DNA of 32,134 nucleotides. Origin: Helicobacter equorum. Lineage in GTDB: Bacteria > Campylobacterota > Campylobacteria > Campylobacterales > Helicobacteraceae. The stretch lies in the NCBI RefSeq assembly GCF_900198655.1, contig NZ_FZPO01000017.1, forward strand, positions 1 to 32,134, in the 5' to 3' direction. Below the pieces are notes generated by a model. The model had not been told where the DNA came from and searched no databases. It was given only the letters and a program-made list of their open reading frames with translations. Below are positions 14,958-22,697 of the stretch, piece after piece. The translations under genes and the position numbers were made by a program. The first letter of the stretch is position 1, and each line of letters begins with the position of its first letter.

Positions 14958-16031
14958 ATGCCAAAAGATTTACAAGAAACATCACTCAAAGAGAGTTTGT
15001 TAAGCCATAACCTCATAGAAAGTCTTGATACCAACGATAAACAAAAGGTGCTAGATTCACTCCTAGAGCTTATCAAAGGCACTTACCAACTAGAAGAGGA
15101 GTTTAAAAGCCTCAAAAACCTCTATAATAATGTCTTAGAGCTCCTCCCTCAAGCTATTTGGGTGCTTGAAAAAGATGGTAAGTTATTTTATCAAAACAAT
15201 CAAGCCTACGCAATGCCAGAGATTCTTGCACTTATTCAAACAAGCCTTAGTCTCTCTTGTATTAAAATAGGAGAAATCTATGAAAGTGAGCTAGAATACA
15301 ATAACAACGCCTATATGTTTAAAATTAGCCTTTTGAGTGATAAAACCATCATCACGGCATTTAATATCACAAACCAAAAACGCCAAGAACGCCTCGCGTC
15401 TATGGGGCAAGTTTCGGCACATTTAGCCCACGAGATTCGCAATCCCGTGGGATCTATTTCTATTCTTACCTCTACACTACTTAAGCGCGGTGATTCAACA
15501 ATCCAACCTATCGCTACTGAAATTAAAAAATCTATTTGGCGTATTGAGCGACTTATCAACGCAACCCTCCTTTTTTCAAAGGGTATAAGTGTGAATAAAA
15601 AATTCCATACACTCCATGCCATAGAACAAGAATTAAAAGAATGTATTGCGCATTACACATATGCCAAAGATATTGAATTTATCTTTAGACTTGCTTCACA
15701 ATCTGAAGTGTTAATAGACTTTGATTTATTTAGTATTGTGTTGCAAAATTTTGTCTTTAACGCAATTGACGCAATTGAAGAAAGCGATGAAGAACAAGGA
15801 ATTGTGGAAATATGGTTTAGTCAAGATTCTCAAAAAAGTGTCTTTTATATTCGCGATAATGGTAAAACTATCGAGGATAAAAATGTGCTTTTTGAGCCTT
15901 TTAAAAGCACTAAACTAAAGGGTAATGGTTTAGGTTTGGCACTTAGCCAACAAATTGTCATAGCACACAATGGAAAGATCAACTTACAAGATAATGGAGA
16001 AAAAGTTTTTGAAATTGAAATTGCGCGTTAA
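14958..16031 (+). CDS. flgS: Flagellar histidine kinase FlgS (NtrB-like, cytoplasmic)
   Basis: FlgS phosphorylates the sigma54 activator FlgR and so turns on RpoN-dependent flagellar genes once the export apparatus is in place. The 357-residue protein has no membrane segment. A coiled N-terminus (1-60) and a degenerate PAS-like stretch (about 58-140) precede the H-box HLAHEIRNPVGSISIL with phospho-acceptor His158. The ATPase domain follows, with NFVFNAIDAI, FYIRDNG, FEPFKSTKLKGNGLGLALSQQIV. The lone start follows the flgJ-like stop by 5 bp with only a weak ribosome site, implying coupling. FlgR is not in this window. If the upstream sigma54 element is real, the kinase gene lies in an operon its own pathway controls. 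Confidence 0.92.
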   Translation: MPKDLQETSLKESLLSHNLIESLDTNDKQKVLDSLLELIKGTYQLEEEFKSLKNLYNNVLELLPQAIWVLEKDGKLFYQNNQAYAMPEILALIQTSLSLSCIKIGEIYESELEYNNNAYMFKISLLSDKTIITAFNITNQKRQERLASMGQVSAHLAHEIRNPVGSISILTSTLLKRGDSTIQPIATEIKKSIWRIERLINATLLFSKGISVNKKFHTLHAIEQELKECIAHYTYAKDIEFIFRLASQSEVLIDFDLFSIVLQNFVFNAIDAIEESDEEQGIVEIWFSQDSQKSVFYIRDNGKTIEDKNVLFEPFKSTKLKGNGLGLALSQQIVIAHNGKINLQDNGEKVFEIEIAR

Positions 16032-16059
16032 ATTTCACACACAATCCACAATTTATATC

Positions 16060-16065
16060 TACAAT
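16060..16065 (+). promoter_or_regulatory. Candidate -10 box upstream of the DUF1104-like gene
   Basis: TACAAT about 45 nt before the ATG. The predicted start site falls at the edge of an inverted repeat TACAC-N6-GTGTA (16072-16087), which could be an operator or a 5' hairpin. Confidence 0.4.
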
Positions 16066-16071
16066 TCCCCC

Positions 16072-16087
16072 TACACTTTTAGGTGTA
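16072..16087. repeat. Short inverted repeat between promoter and ribosome site
   Basis: TACAC, six-base spacer TTTTAG, GTGTA. It lies just downstream of the candidate -10 of the periplasmic-protein/two-component operon, where a repressor or an autoregulating response regulator could act. Only five paired bases, so the evidence is weak. Confidence 0.3.
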
Positions 16088-16110
16088 TATCATTACATAA
16101 GGAGTAGTTT

Positions 16111-16509
16111 ATGAAAAAAATACTAGCACTAAGTTTAGCAGGAAGTTTTCTTGTGAGCGGTTTGCTTTTTGGAGAAGATTTTACAAAAAAAAGCAATAAA
16201 GATCTCATAAGTCTCGCTGGAAAAATAAAGCCCAAAGATGTTCCACAATATAGATTAGAGATTGCTAAACGCATTGAGGATATGAGTGTCAAAGAAGCAC
16301 GTGAATTTGAACAAAACATACGCGAACAAGCCCAAAAAGTCTATGATGGCATGAAAGTCAAAGAATTTCGTGATTACAAACATGAAGTGCATAAGGCAGT
16401 AAAAGAGTTTTGTCACGAAAACAAAGAGGAATGCAAGCTTATTCATCCGCCAAAACCACACGAATTACACGATGATCGTGATGATAAGCCAAAACCACCT
16501 AGAAAATAA
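16111..16509 (+). CDS. Periplasmic DUF1104-like protein
   Basis: This 132-residue protein has a clear signal peptide (1-21, SGLLFGED). The mature part has FTKKSNKDLISLAGKIKPKDVPQYRLEIAKRIEDM, which I recognise as DUF1104-like, a family found mainly in Helicobacter. It then has amphipathic helices (KEAREFEQNIREQAQKVYDGM) and a His/Asp/Pro-rich tail (HELHDDRDDKPKPPRK) that might bind metal. A strong AAGGAG precedes the ATG. It is 14 bp upstream of a response regulator and a sensor kinase in one orientation. That setting resembles accessory periplasmic proteins such as CpxP or Spy that report on or buffer an envelope stress, but only by analogy; there is no visible sequence link to those families. 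Confidence 0.8.
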   Translation: MKKILALSLAGSFLVSGLLFGEDFTKKSNKDLISLAGKIKPKDVPQYRLEIAKRIEDMSVKEAREFEQNIREQAQKVYDGMKVKEFRDYKHEVHKAVKEFCHENKEECKLIHPPKPHELHDDRDDKPKPPRK

Positions 16510-16523
16510 CGCCATATCGCGCT

Positions 16524-17252
16524 ATGTCTTCAACATATAACACCAAAAAAAATGCCAATGGTGCTAAGGTTTTGCTCTTAGAAGATGATGGCGTATTGGC
16601 TGAAATCTTGTGTGAATTTTTGGAAAGTGAGGGGTTTAGTGTAGAATGGTGTCAAGATGCCTCAAGTGTGCTAAACCTCGCATACGAAAAGAATTTTGAT
16701 ATTTGGTTGCTTGATGTGAAGGTGCCCCTAGGAGATGATTTGAGTGCTTTCAAAGAACTTCCGGGTTTTGAAGTGCTAAAAACCTTACGCCAAGCAAATA
16801 AAAATACACCTTGTATTTTTCTCACTTCCCTTAATAGTGTGCAGGATTTGCAAATAGGATATAATGCAGGTTGTGATGATTTTTTACGCAAACCCTTTGA
16901 ACTTGTAGAGCTAAGGCTTCGTATCCATACGTTGCTAAAACGATCTTTTGCGCATCGTAATACGCAAATGGAGGATTTTGGTAATGGTGTGAATTTTGAT
17001 ATCATCACCAAAACACTCTATAAAGATGGCAAGATTCTCTCTTTAACTAACAAAGAAACCGCCTTACTTAATCTCCTTTTACAATACCCAAATACCTATA
17101 TCTCGCAAGATCGGATTTTTGAAGAGCTTTGGGATATGGGACAAGAACCAAGTGAGCTTTCATTACGCGCATATATCAAAAACCTACGCAAACTTATCGG
17201 CAAAGATAAAATCTTAAATCAACACAACAAGGGATATTGCTATGTCCGCTAA
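16524..17252 (+). CDS. OmpR/PhoB-type response regulator
   Basis: This 242-residue regulator receives phosphate from the adjacent kinase and binds DNA. Receiver residues are Asp21-Asp22, phospho-Asp64 (IWLLDVKVP), Thr101 and Lys123 (LRKPFELVEL). A winged-helix domain (about 145-242) has LSLTNKETALLNLLLQYPNTYISQDRIFEELWD and RAYIKNLRKLIG, close to the OmpR class. Between the Pro after Asp64 and the GFEVL helix there are about nine extra residues (LGDDLSAFKEL) that standard receivers lack. No good Shine-Dalgarno precedes the ATG, so it may depend on translation of the upstream gene. It overlaps the kinase gene by 11 bp. The regulon is unknown; I do not equate it with CrdR, ArsR or other named regulators. 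Confidence 0.92.
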   Translation: MSSTYNTKKNANGAKVLLLEDDGVLAEILCEFLESEGFSVEWCQDASSVLNLAYEKNFDIWLLDVKVPLGDDLSAFKELPGFEVLKTLRQANKNTPCIFLTSLNSVQDLQIGYNAGCDDFLRKPFELVELRLRIHTLLKRSFAHRNTQMEDFGNGVNFDIITKTLYKDGKILSLTNKETALLNLLLQYPNTYISQDRIFEELWDMGQEPSELSLRAYIKNLRKLIGKDKILNQHNKGYCYVR

Positions 17253-18465
17253 CTCCACAAAACGCACTATCGCTAAGATTCTATCTTTGTATTTAGGCAC
17301 AACGCTTGTGCTTTTGTGTGGGCTTTTTTATTTTTTTTACAAAAAAGAATCGCGCAATATTTATTATGAACAAGTCATTGCCTTACGGGAAATATCCCTA
17401 GAAATCCTTGAGATTCTCAAAAAATATCCTCCCGATGCTCTCAATGTAGCCATTACAGAAATTAGAGAATCCAAACAAGATATTGCCTTTGGAATCTTTG
17501 ATAAAAAGGGATATGTCATATTTTCTAATCTCGTGCGTGATCCCACACAAGAAGAGTTTTTAGAGGGATTTTATAAGGTGGGTAATAAGGTCATCATAGA
17601 TCCAGAAGCCTTTGTGCATCGTCACCAAAAAACCCCACATGTTCGATTGAGGATTTTTTTGCAAGATGATAGCGTGGATTCACTGATTATCAAAAATAAT
17701 ATCAAGCTTGGCGTGTATTTTGTAGCAATCCTTGTGGCTATGGGTATTGTGGCGTATATTTTGGTGCGATTATTTCTAAAACCCATTAATGACCACATAC
17801 AACGGCTTGATACTTTTATCAAAGACACAACGCACGAGATTAACACACCAATTAGCATTATTCTCATGAGTATAGAAATGCTACATAATAAGCATTATAA
17901 TCCCGATGATGCCAAAAAAATCACGCGTATAAAACTTGCCTCATTGCAATTAGAGCATATTTACCGCACCCTTGTGGCATATAATTTTCCACATAGTCTG
18001 CCACAACACACACAAAGACTACGCTTAGACCTTCTTTTGCAAGAACGAATAGAATTTTTTACGCCATTTTTTACACAAAAAAATCTCAAACTCAAAAGCG
18101 ATATCACACCAGTATCTTTTCAAGCAAATCGCGAAAAAATCATCACACTTTTTGATAACCTTATAAGTAATGCTATTAAATACAACAAACATAATGGAGA
18201 GATTCACATCGCACTCCATAATCATCGCTTTGTGATTAAAGATAGTGGCAGTGGGATAGATTCCAAACATCAAGCAATGATTTTTGATCGCTTTGCACGA
18301 TTTGATACGAGCGTTGGAGGATTTGGTATAGGATTAAGTCTTGTGCATGAAATATGCAAAGAATATGCTATCCAGATTCATGTGGAGAGTATCACAGAGG
18401 GTGGCACACACATAGGAAGTGCATTTGTGCTGACTTGGCACACAAAGAACACATATGAATCCTAA
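17242..18465 (+). CDS. Sensor histidine kinase, membrane-bound
   Basis: This 407-residue kinase partners the response regulator encoded just upstream. Membrane helices lie at about 12-34 and 153-178, with a periplasmic sensor of about 118 residues between them. The H-box TTHEINTPISIILMS places the phospho-acceptor at His198. The ATPase domain has FDNLISNAIKYNKHNGE (N-box Asn310), DSGSGID at 334-340 and GGFGIGLSLVHEI at 359-371. There is little room for a full HAMP domain between TM2 and the H-box. The start overlaps the regulator by 11 bp and the end overlaps the methyltransferase gene by 11 bp. The signal is unknown; the neighbouring periplasmic protein may be part of the sensing route. Confidence 0.93.
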   Translation: MSANSTKRTIAKILSLYLGTTLVLLCGLFYFFYKKESRNIYYEQVIALREISLEILEILKKYPPDALNVAITEIRESKQDIAFGIFDKKGYVIFSNLVRDPTQEEFLEGFYKVGNKVIIDPEAFVHRHQKTPHVRLRIFLQDDSVDSLIIKNNIKLGVYFVAILVAMGIVAYILVRLFLKPINDHIQRLDTFIKDTTHEINTPISIILMSIEMLHNKHYNPDDAKKITRIKLASLQLEHIYRTLVAYNFPHSLPQHTQRLRLDLLLQERIEFFTPFFTQKNLKLKSDITPVSFQANREKIITLFDNLISNAIKYNKHNGEIHIALHNHRFVIKDSGSGIDSKHQAMIFDRFARFDTSVGGFGIGLSLVHEICKEYAIQIHVESITEGGTHIGSAFVLTWHTKNTYES

Positions 18466-19198
18466 CTCCCAAACCCCCTCAAATTTTATGCTAAAATCAA
18501 GTGCTGATGGGAGTTTTAGCGCATATAATGAAGCATTTGATGAATGCTATCATAGTCTTAAAGATGGTGCCCTGCAAGAAAGTCTATATAAACATGTCAT
18601 ACCAGCTTTTAGTGTGTGTAAGAGTCTACAAGAAATAACAATCTTAGATATTTGCTTTGGGCTTGGCTACAATACCTTTACAAACCTCTATTATCGTCAG
18701 ATACACGCTCTACCTACACGCTTAGTGATATACTCTCCAGAGATTGATCATTCACTCATACAAAATCTCAAAAACTTCCCTTATCCAAAGGAATTTAATG
18801 TGCTACCTATCCAAGAAATCCTTACAGCACTGACAAATACAGGCACATACCAAGACACAAACACACATATAGAAGTGCATATTATCGACGCGTGTAAATA
18901 CATACATACTATAGCAACACATAGTATCGATGTGGTTTATCAAGATGCCTTTAGCCCTAGCAAAAACCCTACACTTTGGAGCAAAGATTTTTTTGCGCAA
19001 TTATATAGAATCTTGCGCCCAAATGGTATACTCACCACCTATTCCCAAAGCTCTAGCATACGAAAAAATGCCCTTGCATGTGGATTTTTGGTCTATGATT
19101 GCACACACAAAGAGAAACTAGTGCGTAGCGGAAGCGTGATGAGCAAGAGTGCATTAAACTTGCCTCACTATCACCTAAAGCCCTATAACAAAGTCTAG
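18455..19198 (+). CDS. MnmD-type tRNA (mnm5s2U34) methyltransferase
   Basis: The 247-residue protein matches the methyltransferase half of MnmC, which makes the final methylation of 5-methylaminomethyl-2-thiouridine at the tRNA wobble base. SADGSFSAYNEAFDECYHS (about 16-34) is the usual start block. ILDICFGLGYNTFTNL (63-78) is the SAM-binding loop with Asp65, and VVYQDAFSPSKNPTLWSKDFF is the diagnostic catalytic-region block. The FAD oxidase domain of full-length MnmC is absent, as in stand-alone MnmD proteins. It overlaps the kinase gene by 11 bp, so it shares the two-component transcript although the functions seem unrelated. No strong Shine-Dalgarno precedes the ATG, consistent with coupling. 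Confidence 0.88.
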   Translation: MNPNSQTPSNFMLKSSADGSFSAYNEAFDECYHSLKDGALQESLYKHVIPAFSVCKSLQEITILDICFGLGYNTFTNLYYRQIHALPTRLVIYSPEIDHSLIQNLKNFPYPKEFNVLPIQEILTALTNTGTYQDTNTHIEVHIIDACKYIHTIATHSIDVVYQDAFSPSKNPTLWSKDFFAQLYRILRPNGILTTYSQSSSIRKNALACGFLVYDCTHKEKLVRSGSVMSKSALNLPHYHLKPYNKV

Positions 19199-19236
19199 CA
19201 TTCAAAGTAATAAGCACAAACACATATTTTATTTGC

Positions 19237-19242
19237 TACAAT
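19237..19242 (+). promoter_or_regulatory. Candidate extended -10 box for the corA operon
   Basis: TGC directly followed by TACAAT, in the 83-bp gap after the methyltransferase gene and 39 nt before the chosen corA ATG. Confidence 0.5.
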
Positions 19243-19281
19243 ACCAAGGATGACATATCGTGATGTATGCAAGGAGGTAGC

Positions 19282-20226
19282 ATGAATGTATTTTTGAAAC
19301 GAAATGGGCTTGTTGTGCGCCAAGAACTTGATACAACCAAACATATTTCCGAACAGATTCTATGGATTGACTTATTCAAGCCTACAAGCGTTGAAGTGGA
19401 TTATATTGCCAACACGTATCATCTTGACATTCCAACCAAAGAAGAACGCGAGGAGATCGAGCAATCTGCACGATATTGGGAAGACAGCGAATCTATTACG
19501 ATTAATACCTACTTTTTGGTGCGCACCCAACAAAATCTCGTCAATGAAACCATTACCTTTATTTTGCACAAAAATATTCTTTTTACGATTCGATATAGCG
19601 AACTTAAAGTCTTTGAGGAGATTCAACAAATTGTGTTTGCTAGTCCCAAAATTTTTGAAGATGGGTTTGATTTGGTGAGCAAGATGTTTGAAGCGCGTGT
19701 GGAAAAAGACGCGGACTTATTAGAATCTGTAGCCAAAGAAACAAGAATCTTGCGTAAAAATGTCTTTAATGAAGAACTTATAGATTATAAGCAGATGCTA
19801 GAAGCCCTCTCTAATCTCCAAGAACTCAATATGAGTGTGCGAGATTCACTCTTTGATAAACGCCGCGCAATTACTGCAATGCTTAGGAGCAACAAACCAG
19901 ATTCAGAAATCAAGCAAAACCTAACCATTGTGCTAAAAGACCTCAATTCACTTGTGGAATTTAATACCGTCAATATGCACGCGCTTGATAATATCCAAAC
20001 CATTCTTACTAACCAAATTAATATTGAGCAAAACAAAACTATCAAACTCTTTACCGTGGTAACCGTGGCTATGATGCCTCCCACACTCATTGGCACAATT
20101 TATGGTATGAACTTCGATTATATGCCAGAGATACACTTAGAATATGCATATCCTGTGGTGCTTGTCATTATGATTCTCTCAACAATCTTTCCTATCGTAT
20201 ATTTTAAGAAAAAAGGGTGGTTATAA
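19282..20226 (+). CDS. corA: CorA-family magnesium/divalent cation transporter
   Basis: CorA forms a pentameric Mg2+ channel of the inner membrane. The 314-residue protein has the long cytoplasmic N-terminal domain and two C-terminal membrane helices. The signature YGMNF (Gly-Met-Asn at about 275-277) closes the first helix and is followed by the short acidic periplasmic loop [13 protein letters not shown]. The C-terminus is basic (FKKKGWL), as is common. The start at ATG 19282 is chosen over the ATG at 19267, because an AAGGAGG at 19271-19277 lies four bases upstream and would be within the longer version. The stop abuts the terC start with no gap. Mg2+ is the default substrate; Co2+ or Ni2+ transport cannot be excluded. 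Confidence 0.94.
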   Translation: MNVFLKRNGLVVRQELDTTKHISEQILWIDLFKPTSVEVDYIANTYHLDIPTKEEREEIEQSARYWEDSESITINTYFLVRTQQNLVNETITFILHKNILFTIRYSELKVFEEIQQIVFASPKIFEDGFDLVSKMFEARVEKDADLLESVAKETRILRKNVFNEELIDYKQMLEALSNLQELNMSVRDSLFDKRRAITAMLRSNKPDSEIKQNLTIVLKDLNSLVEFNTVNMHALDNIQTILTNQINIEQNKTIKLFTVVTVAMMPPTLIGTIYGMNFDYMPEIHLEYAYPVVLVIMILSTIFPIVYFKKKGWL

Positions 20227-21006
20227 ATGGAGGTTTTTGCTTGGATTTTTGATCCTAGCGCGTGGATGGCATTGCTTACGTTAAGTATTATGGAGATTGT
20301 TTTAGGCATTGATAATATCATTTTTATTGCGGTGCTTGTTTCAAAACTTCCAAAACATTTGCGACAAAAAGCGCGTATCTTGGGCTTGGCTCTTGCGATG
20401 ATTACGCGCATAGCATTACTTAGCCTTATTTTTGTCCTCTCTAAACTCACTACGCCACTTTTTAACATCGGAGAGTTTGCTATCTCGGGGCGTGATTTGG
20501 TGCTATTTTTGGGTGGGCTTTTCCTCATCTACAAAGCCACTATCGAGATTCATCAAATGGCACAAGGCGATAAACAAACTCAGAATATCACATACACAAA
20601 CGCCTTTAGTTTAGTGCTTATACAAATCGCCTTGCTTGATATTGTATTTTCCCTAGATTCTGTGATTACGGCAGTGGGTATGGCAGAAAACCTTGCGGTA
20701 ATGGTGCTTGCGATTATTATAGCTGTGGGCGTGATGATGCTAGCCTCCAAAAGTATTTCGGAGTTTGTAGAACAAAATCCCACTATAAAAATTCTTGCTC
20801 TAGCATTTTTAATTCTCATTGGTGTGGCACTTGTGGCTGATGGATTGCATTTTCATATACCAAAGGGGTATTTGTATTTTGCTATTGCCTTTTCTCTTGG
20901 TGTAGAATGTATAAACCTTTGGCTTAGCAAAAAACATAATAAAAAGTCCTTGCGCACGAATGATACAACCTCTATACATACCACAATGCGAGATTCACAC
21001 AAATGA
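20227..21006 (+). CDS. TerC-family integral membrane protein
   Basis: The 259-residue protein has about seven membrane helices and the two acidic intramembrane motifs of the family: SIMEIVLGIDNIIFIAVLV near 19-37 and IALLDIVFSLDSVITAVGM in the middle. TerC proteins are linked to tellurite resistance and, in other bacteria, to Mn2+ efflux and loading of exported metalloenzymes. Acidic residues in the helices fit a metal role. It begins immediately at the corA stop and its own stop overlaps the next ATG (ATGA), so the three genes form a tight operon. Coupling with CorA suggests divalent-cation balance; this is inference. Confidence 0.9.
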   Translation: MEVFAWIFDPSAWMALLTLSIMEIVLGIDNIIFIAVLVSKLPKHLRQKARILGLALAMITRIALLSLIFVLSKLTTPLFNIGEFAISGRDLVLFLGGLFLIYKATIEIHQMAQGDKQTQNITYTNAFSLVLIQIALLDIVFSLDSVITAVGMAENLAVMVLAIIIAVGVMMLASKSISEFVEQNPTIKILALAFLILIGVALVADGLHFHIPKGYLYFAIAFSLGVECINLWLSKKHNKKSLRTNDTTSIHTTMRDSHK

Positions 21007-21218
21007 GGCTTTGGTTTTTTTATTTTGGTTTGGCAGCGTGTGTGTTAGGATATATATTTATCGGACTCGGTGTCGTGCTTTTCCCTATAAGTATTTTTTG
21101 CCTTATGTATGCAGGTATATATAATACAGGCTTTTGGATTATGCTAGTAGGCAACATTCTTGGCTTTAGTATGAGCTTGTTTCTTGTTGTCAAAAAAATT
21201 GCAACAATGCTTGTGTGA
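21003..21218 (+). CDS. Small membrane protein coupled to terC
   Basis: This 71-residue, very hydrophobic protein has two probable membrane helices (about 3-36 and 42-65) and a glycine/phenylalanine-rich composition. It has no recognised family. Its ATG overlaps the terC stop in ATGA, the classic sign of translational coupling, which is the main reason to accept it. The gene ends only 3 bp from the convergent endonuclease gene. It could be a small partner of TerC or CorA, but nothing in the sequence proves that. Confidence 0.6.
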   Translation: MRLWFFYFGLAACVLGYIFIGLGVVLFPISIFCLMYAGIYNTGFWIMLVGNILGFSMSLFLVVKKIATMLV

Positions 21219-21221
21219 ATC

Positions 21222-21923
21222 CTATCGCAACAAACGCCCAAAAGGTAGTGCTTGTAGTATAAGTTTTTGATTAATGATATCAAAGTGGGTGCGTAAATAT
21301 CGCTCTTGCTTTGTCATAGGATAGGCTATATTCCATTCTTGCATTTGTGTCAAAGTCTTAGAATCTAGGGGAATGTTATACATTTTTACCATATATAAAT
21401 AACTACGCGCTATGTAGCCTTTAGAGTACATCGCCGGATAAAATCTTTGTGCTTTTGTATCCACATACACTTGACATGATCCATATTGCGTAAAACGCAA
21501 GGATTTTGGTGCGTTGGCATATGTGTAATTGCCCCTATCACGATTAATTTTTGCCAATGTTGGGACAATATTTTGCACATCAGATTCCATTTTTTGAAAA
21601 AATGGATCTTTGCGACAATTCTTACGACCACCATATGTCCAACACGCAAGGTGTTTGCCAAAGGTATGAGCAGGCATAATATGCTCCCATTCTATTGCCT
21701 TGGCGTCTTTGATGTCAGAGGGTTTTGGTTGTAAGTGTGGTTTTCCATTCTTTAACCGCACACTAAAAGGGGTATGACAATAAAAATCTTTTTGAAATGA
21801 AGAATCTAAGAAAAAATAGAGGTATTTTAATTCTCTTTTGGCGTCAGAAAATGTAGGTTTAGCGACTAAAGGCGATGCCCAAAGGGCAATCACCGCTAGG
21901 GTATGGGCTATGCAATGCCACAT
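21222..21923 (-). CDS. Secreted endonuclease I family nuclease
   Basis: The 233-residue precursor has a signal peptide (1-21, ending LVA before KPTF). The nuclease core has AIEWEHIMPAHTFG (77-89, with the Glu-His and metal-binding residues of the ENDO1 fold) and NIVPTLAKINRDRGNYTYA (118-136). Cysteines at 49, 94, 103 and near QYGSCQVY may form disulfides in the periplasm. Family members (EndA, Dns, NucM) degrade DNA and sometimes RNA outside the cytoplasm; roles include nutrient release and limiting DNA uptake. The gene starts 2 bp after the sodB stop, so both are probably on one transcript. The n-region of the signal lacks a basic residue, which is unusual. Confidence 0.88.
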   Translation of the reverse strand: MWHCIAHTLAVIALWASPLVAKPTFSDAKRELKYLYFFLDSSFQKDFYCHTPFSVRLKNGKPHLQPKPSDIKDAKAIEWEHIMPAHTFGKHLACWTYGGRKNCRKDPFFQKMESDVQNIVPTLAKINRDRGNYTYANAPKSLRFTQYGSCQVYVDTKAQRFYPAMYSKGYIARSYLYMVKMYNIPLDSKTLTQMQEWNIAYPMTKQERYLRTHFDIINQKLILQALPFGRLLR

Positions 21924-21925
21924 AC

Positions 21926-22564
21926 TTATTTTACAGGGTGTAACTCATTTGCATAAAATGACACAGAGCTTATGCCCTCTTTAGTTGCCCACTCATATGC
22001 TTTGGATACAAATTCCCAATTAATGTGATTCCAAAATTTTTCTAAATATGCAGGGCGTGCATTTCTATGATCAATGTAGTAAGCGTGTTCCCACACATCA
22101 ACTACAAGTAGAGGGATTTTAGATTCTGTGATTGGAGTTTGAGCGTTGCTTGTTTGCACGATCTCAAGTTTTTTGTTTGCTGTGTTATACACAAGCCAAT
22201 TCCAACCAGAACCAAAAAGCGTCGTGCTAGAAGCGATAAATTTTTCTTTGAATCCATCAAGTGATCCAAACTCTGCATCAATAGCTGCTTTTAATTCAGC
22301 GCTTGCATTGCTACCTTTTGGTGCTATACAATCCCAATAAAAATCGTGATTATATACTTGTGCTGCGTTGTTAAATACACCACCATTTGAACCTAAAATA
22401 ATATCTACCAAACCTTTAGAGGCAAACTCTGTGTTAGCGATAAGATTATTAAGGTTATTTACATAAGTTTGATGATGTTTGCCATAATGATAGCTAAACG
22501 CCTCTGGACTCAAAAAATCTCCGAAATCTTTGTCGCTGTAAGGTAATGTGCGTAAAGTAAACAT
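21926..22564 (-). CDS. sodB: Iron superoxide dismutase
   Basis: SodB converts superoxide to oxygen and peroxide in the cytoplasm. The 212-residue protein has the metal ligands His26 (YHYGKHH), His73 (QVYNHDFYWD), Asp156 and His160 (DVWEHAYYIDH). NNAAQVYNHDFYWDCIAPKG is typical of the iron type. An AAGGAG Shine-Dalgarno precedes the ATG. A TATAAT at 22615-22620 on the minus strand and a perfect palindrome at 22625-22644 lie upstream; the palindrome covers the region just upstream of the -10 box. Control by an iron or peroxide regulator is plausible (sodB is Fur-controlled in H. pylori), but the box here does not obviously match Fur. The nuclease gene follows after 2 bp. Confidence 0.96.
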   Translation of the reverse strand: MFTLRTLPYSDKDFGDFLSPEAFSYHYGKHHQTYVNNLNNLIANTEFASKGLVDIILGSNGGVFNNAAQVYNHDFYWDCIAPKGSNASAELKAAIDAEFGSLDGFKEKFIASSTTLFGSGWNWLVYNTANKKLEIVQTSNAQTPITESKIPLLVVDVWEHAYYIDHRNARPAYLEKFWNHINWEFVSKAYEWATKEGISSVSFYANELHPVK

Positions 22565-22614
22565 ATTTTTCTCCTTGCTTATAATTGCTGCTTAAAAAGC
22601 TCGGGCATTCTAAC

Positions 22615-22620
22615 ATTATA
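22615..22620 (-). promoter_or_regulatory. Candidate -10 box (TATAAT) of sodB
   Basis: Perfect TATAAT on the minus strand, 50 nt before the sodB ATG, directly next to the palindrome at 22625-22644. Confidence 0.6.
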
Positions 22621-22624
22621 AAGG

Positions 22625-22644
22625 TTACATTTCCTTTAATGTAA
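22625..22644. promoter_or_regulatory. Palindromic operator candidate between sodB and the SDR gene
   Basis: TTACATT, six-base spacer TCCTTT, AATGTAA: a perfect 7-bp inverted repeat 20 bp long. It lies four bases upstream of the sodB -10 box and 16 bp upstream of the -10 of the divergent gene, a position suited to repress or activate either one. The binding protein is unknown; Fur, PerR or another dimeric regulator are candidates. Confidence 0.5.
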
Positions 22645-22657
22645 GTGCTACAATCTA

Positions 22658-22666
22658 TGCTAAAAT
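22658..22666 (+). promoter_or_regulatory. Candidate extended -10 box (TGC-TAAAAT) of the SDR gene
   Basis: TGC then TAAAAT, 31 nt before the ATG of the SDR gene, with a second weaker TACAAT at 22649-22654. Confidence 0.5.
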
Positions 22667-22697
22667 TTCGTATGCAATTTTATAGGGAGTTTATCAA

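Noticed and set aside
16524-18465. Equating the two-component pair with CrdRS, ArsRS or DccRS
   Set aside because: The receiver insertion and neighbours do not give a secure match from memory; sequence comparison would be needed.
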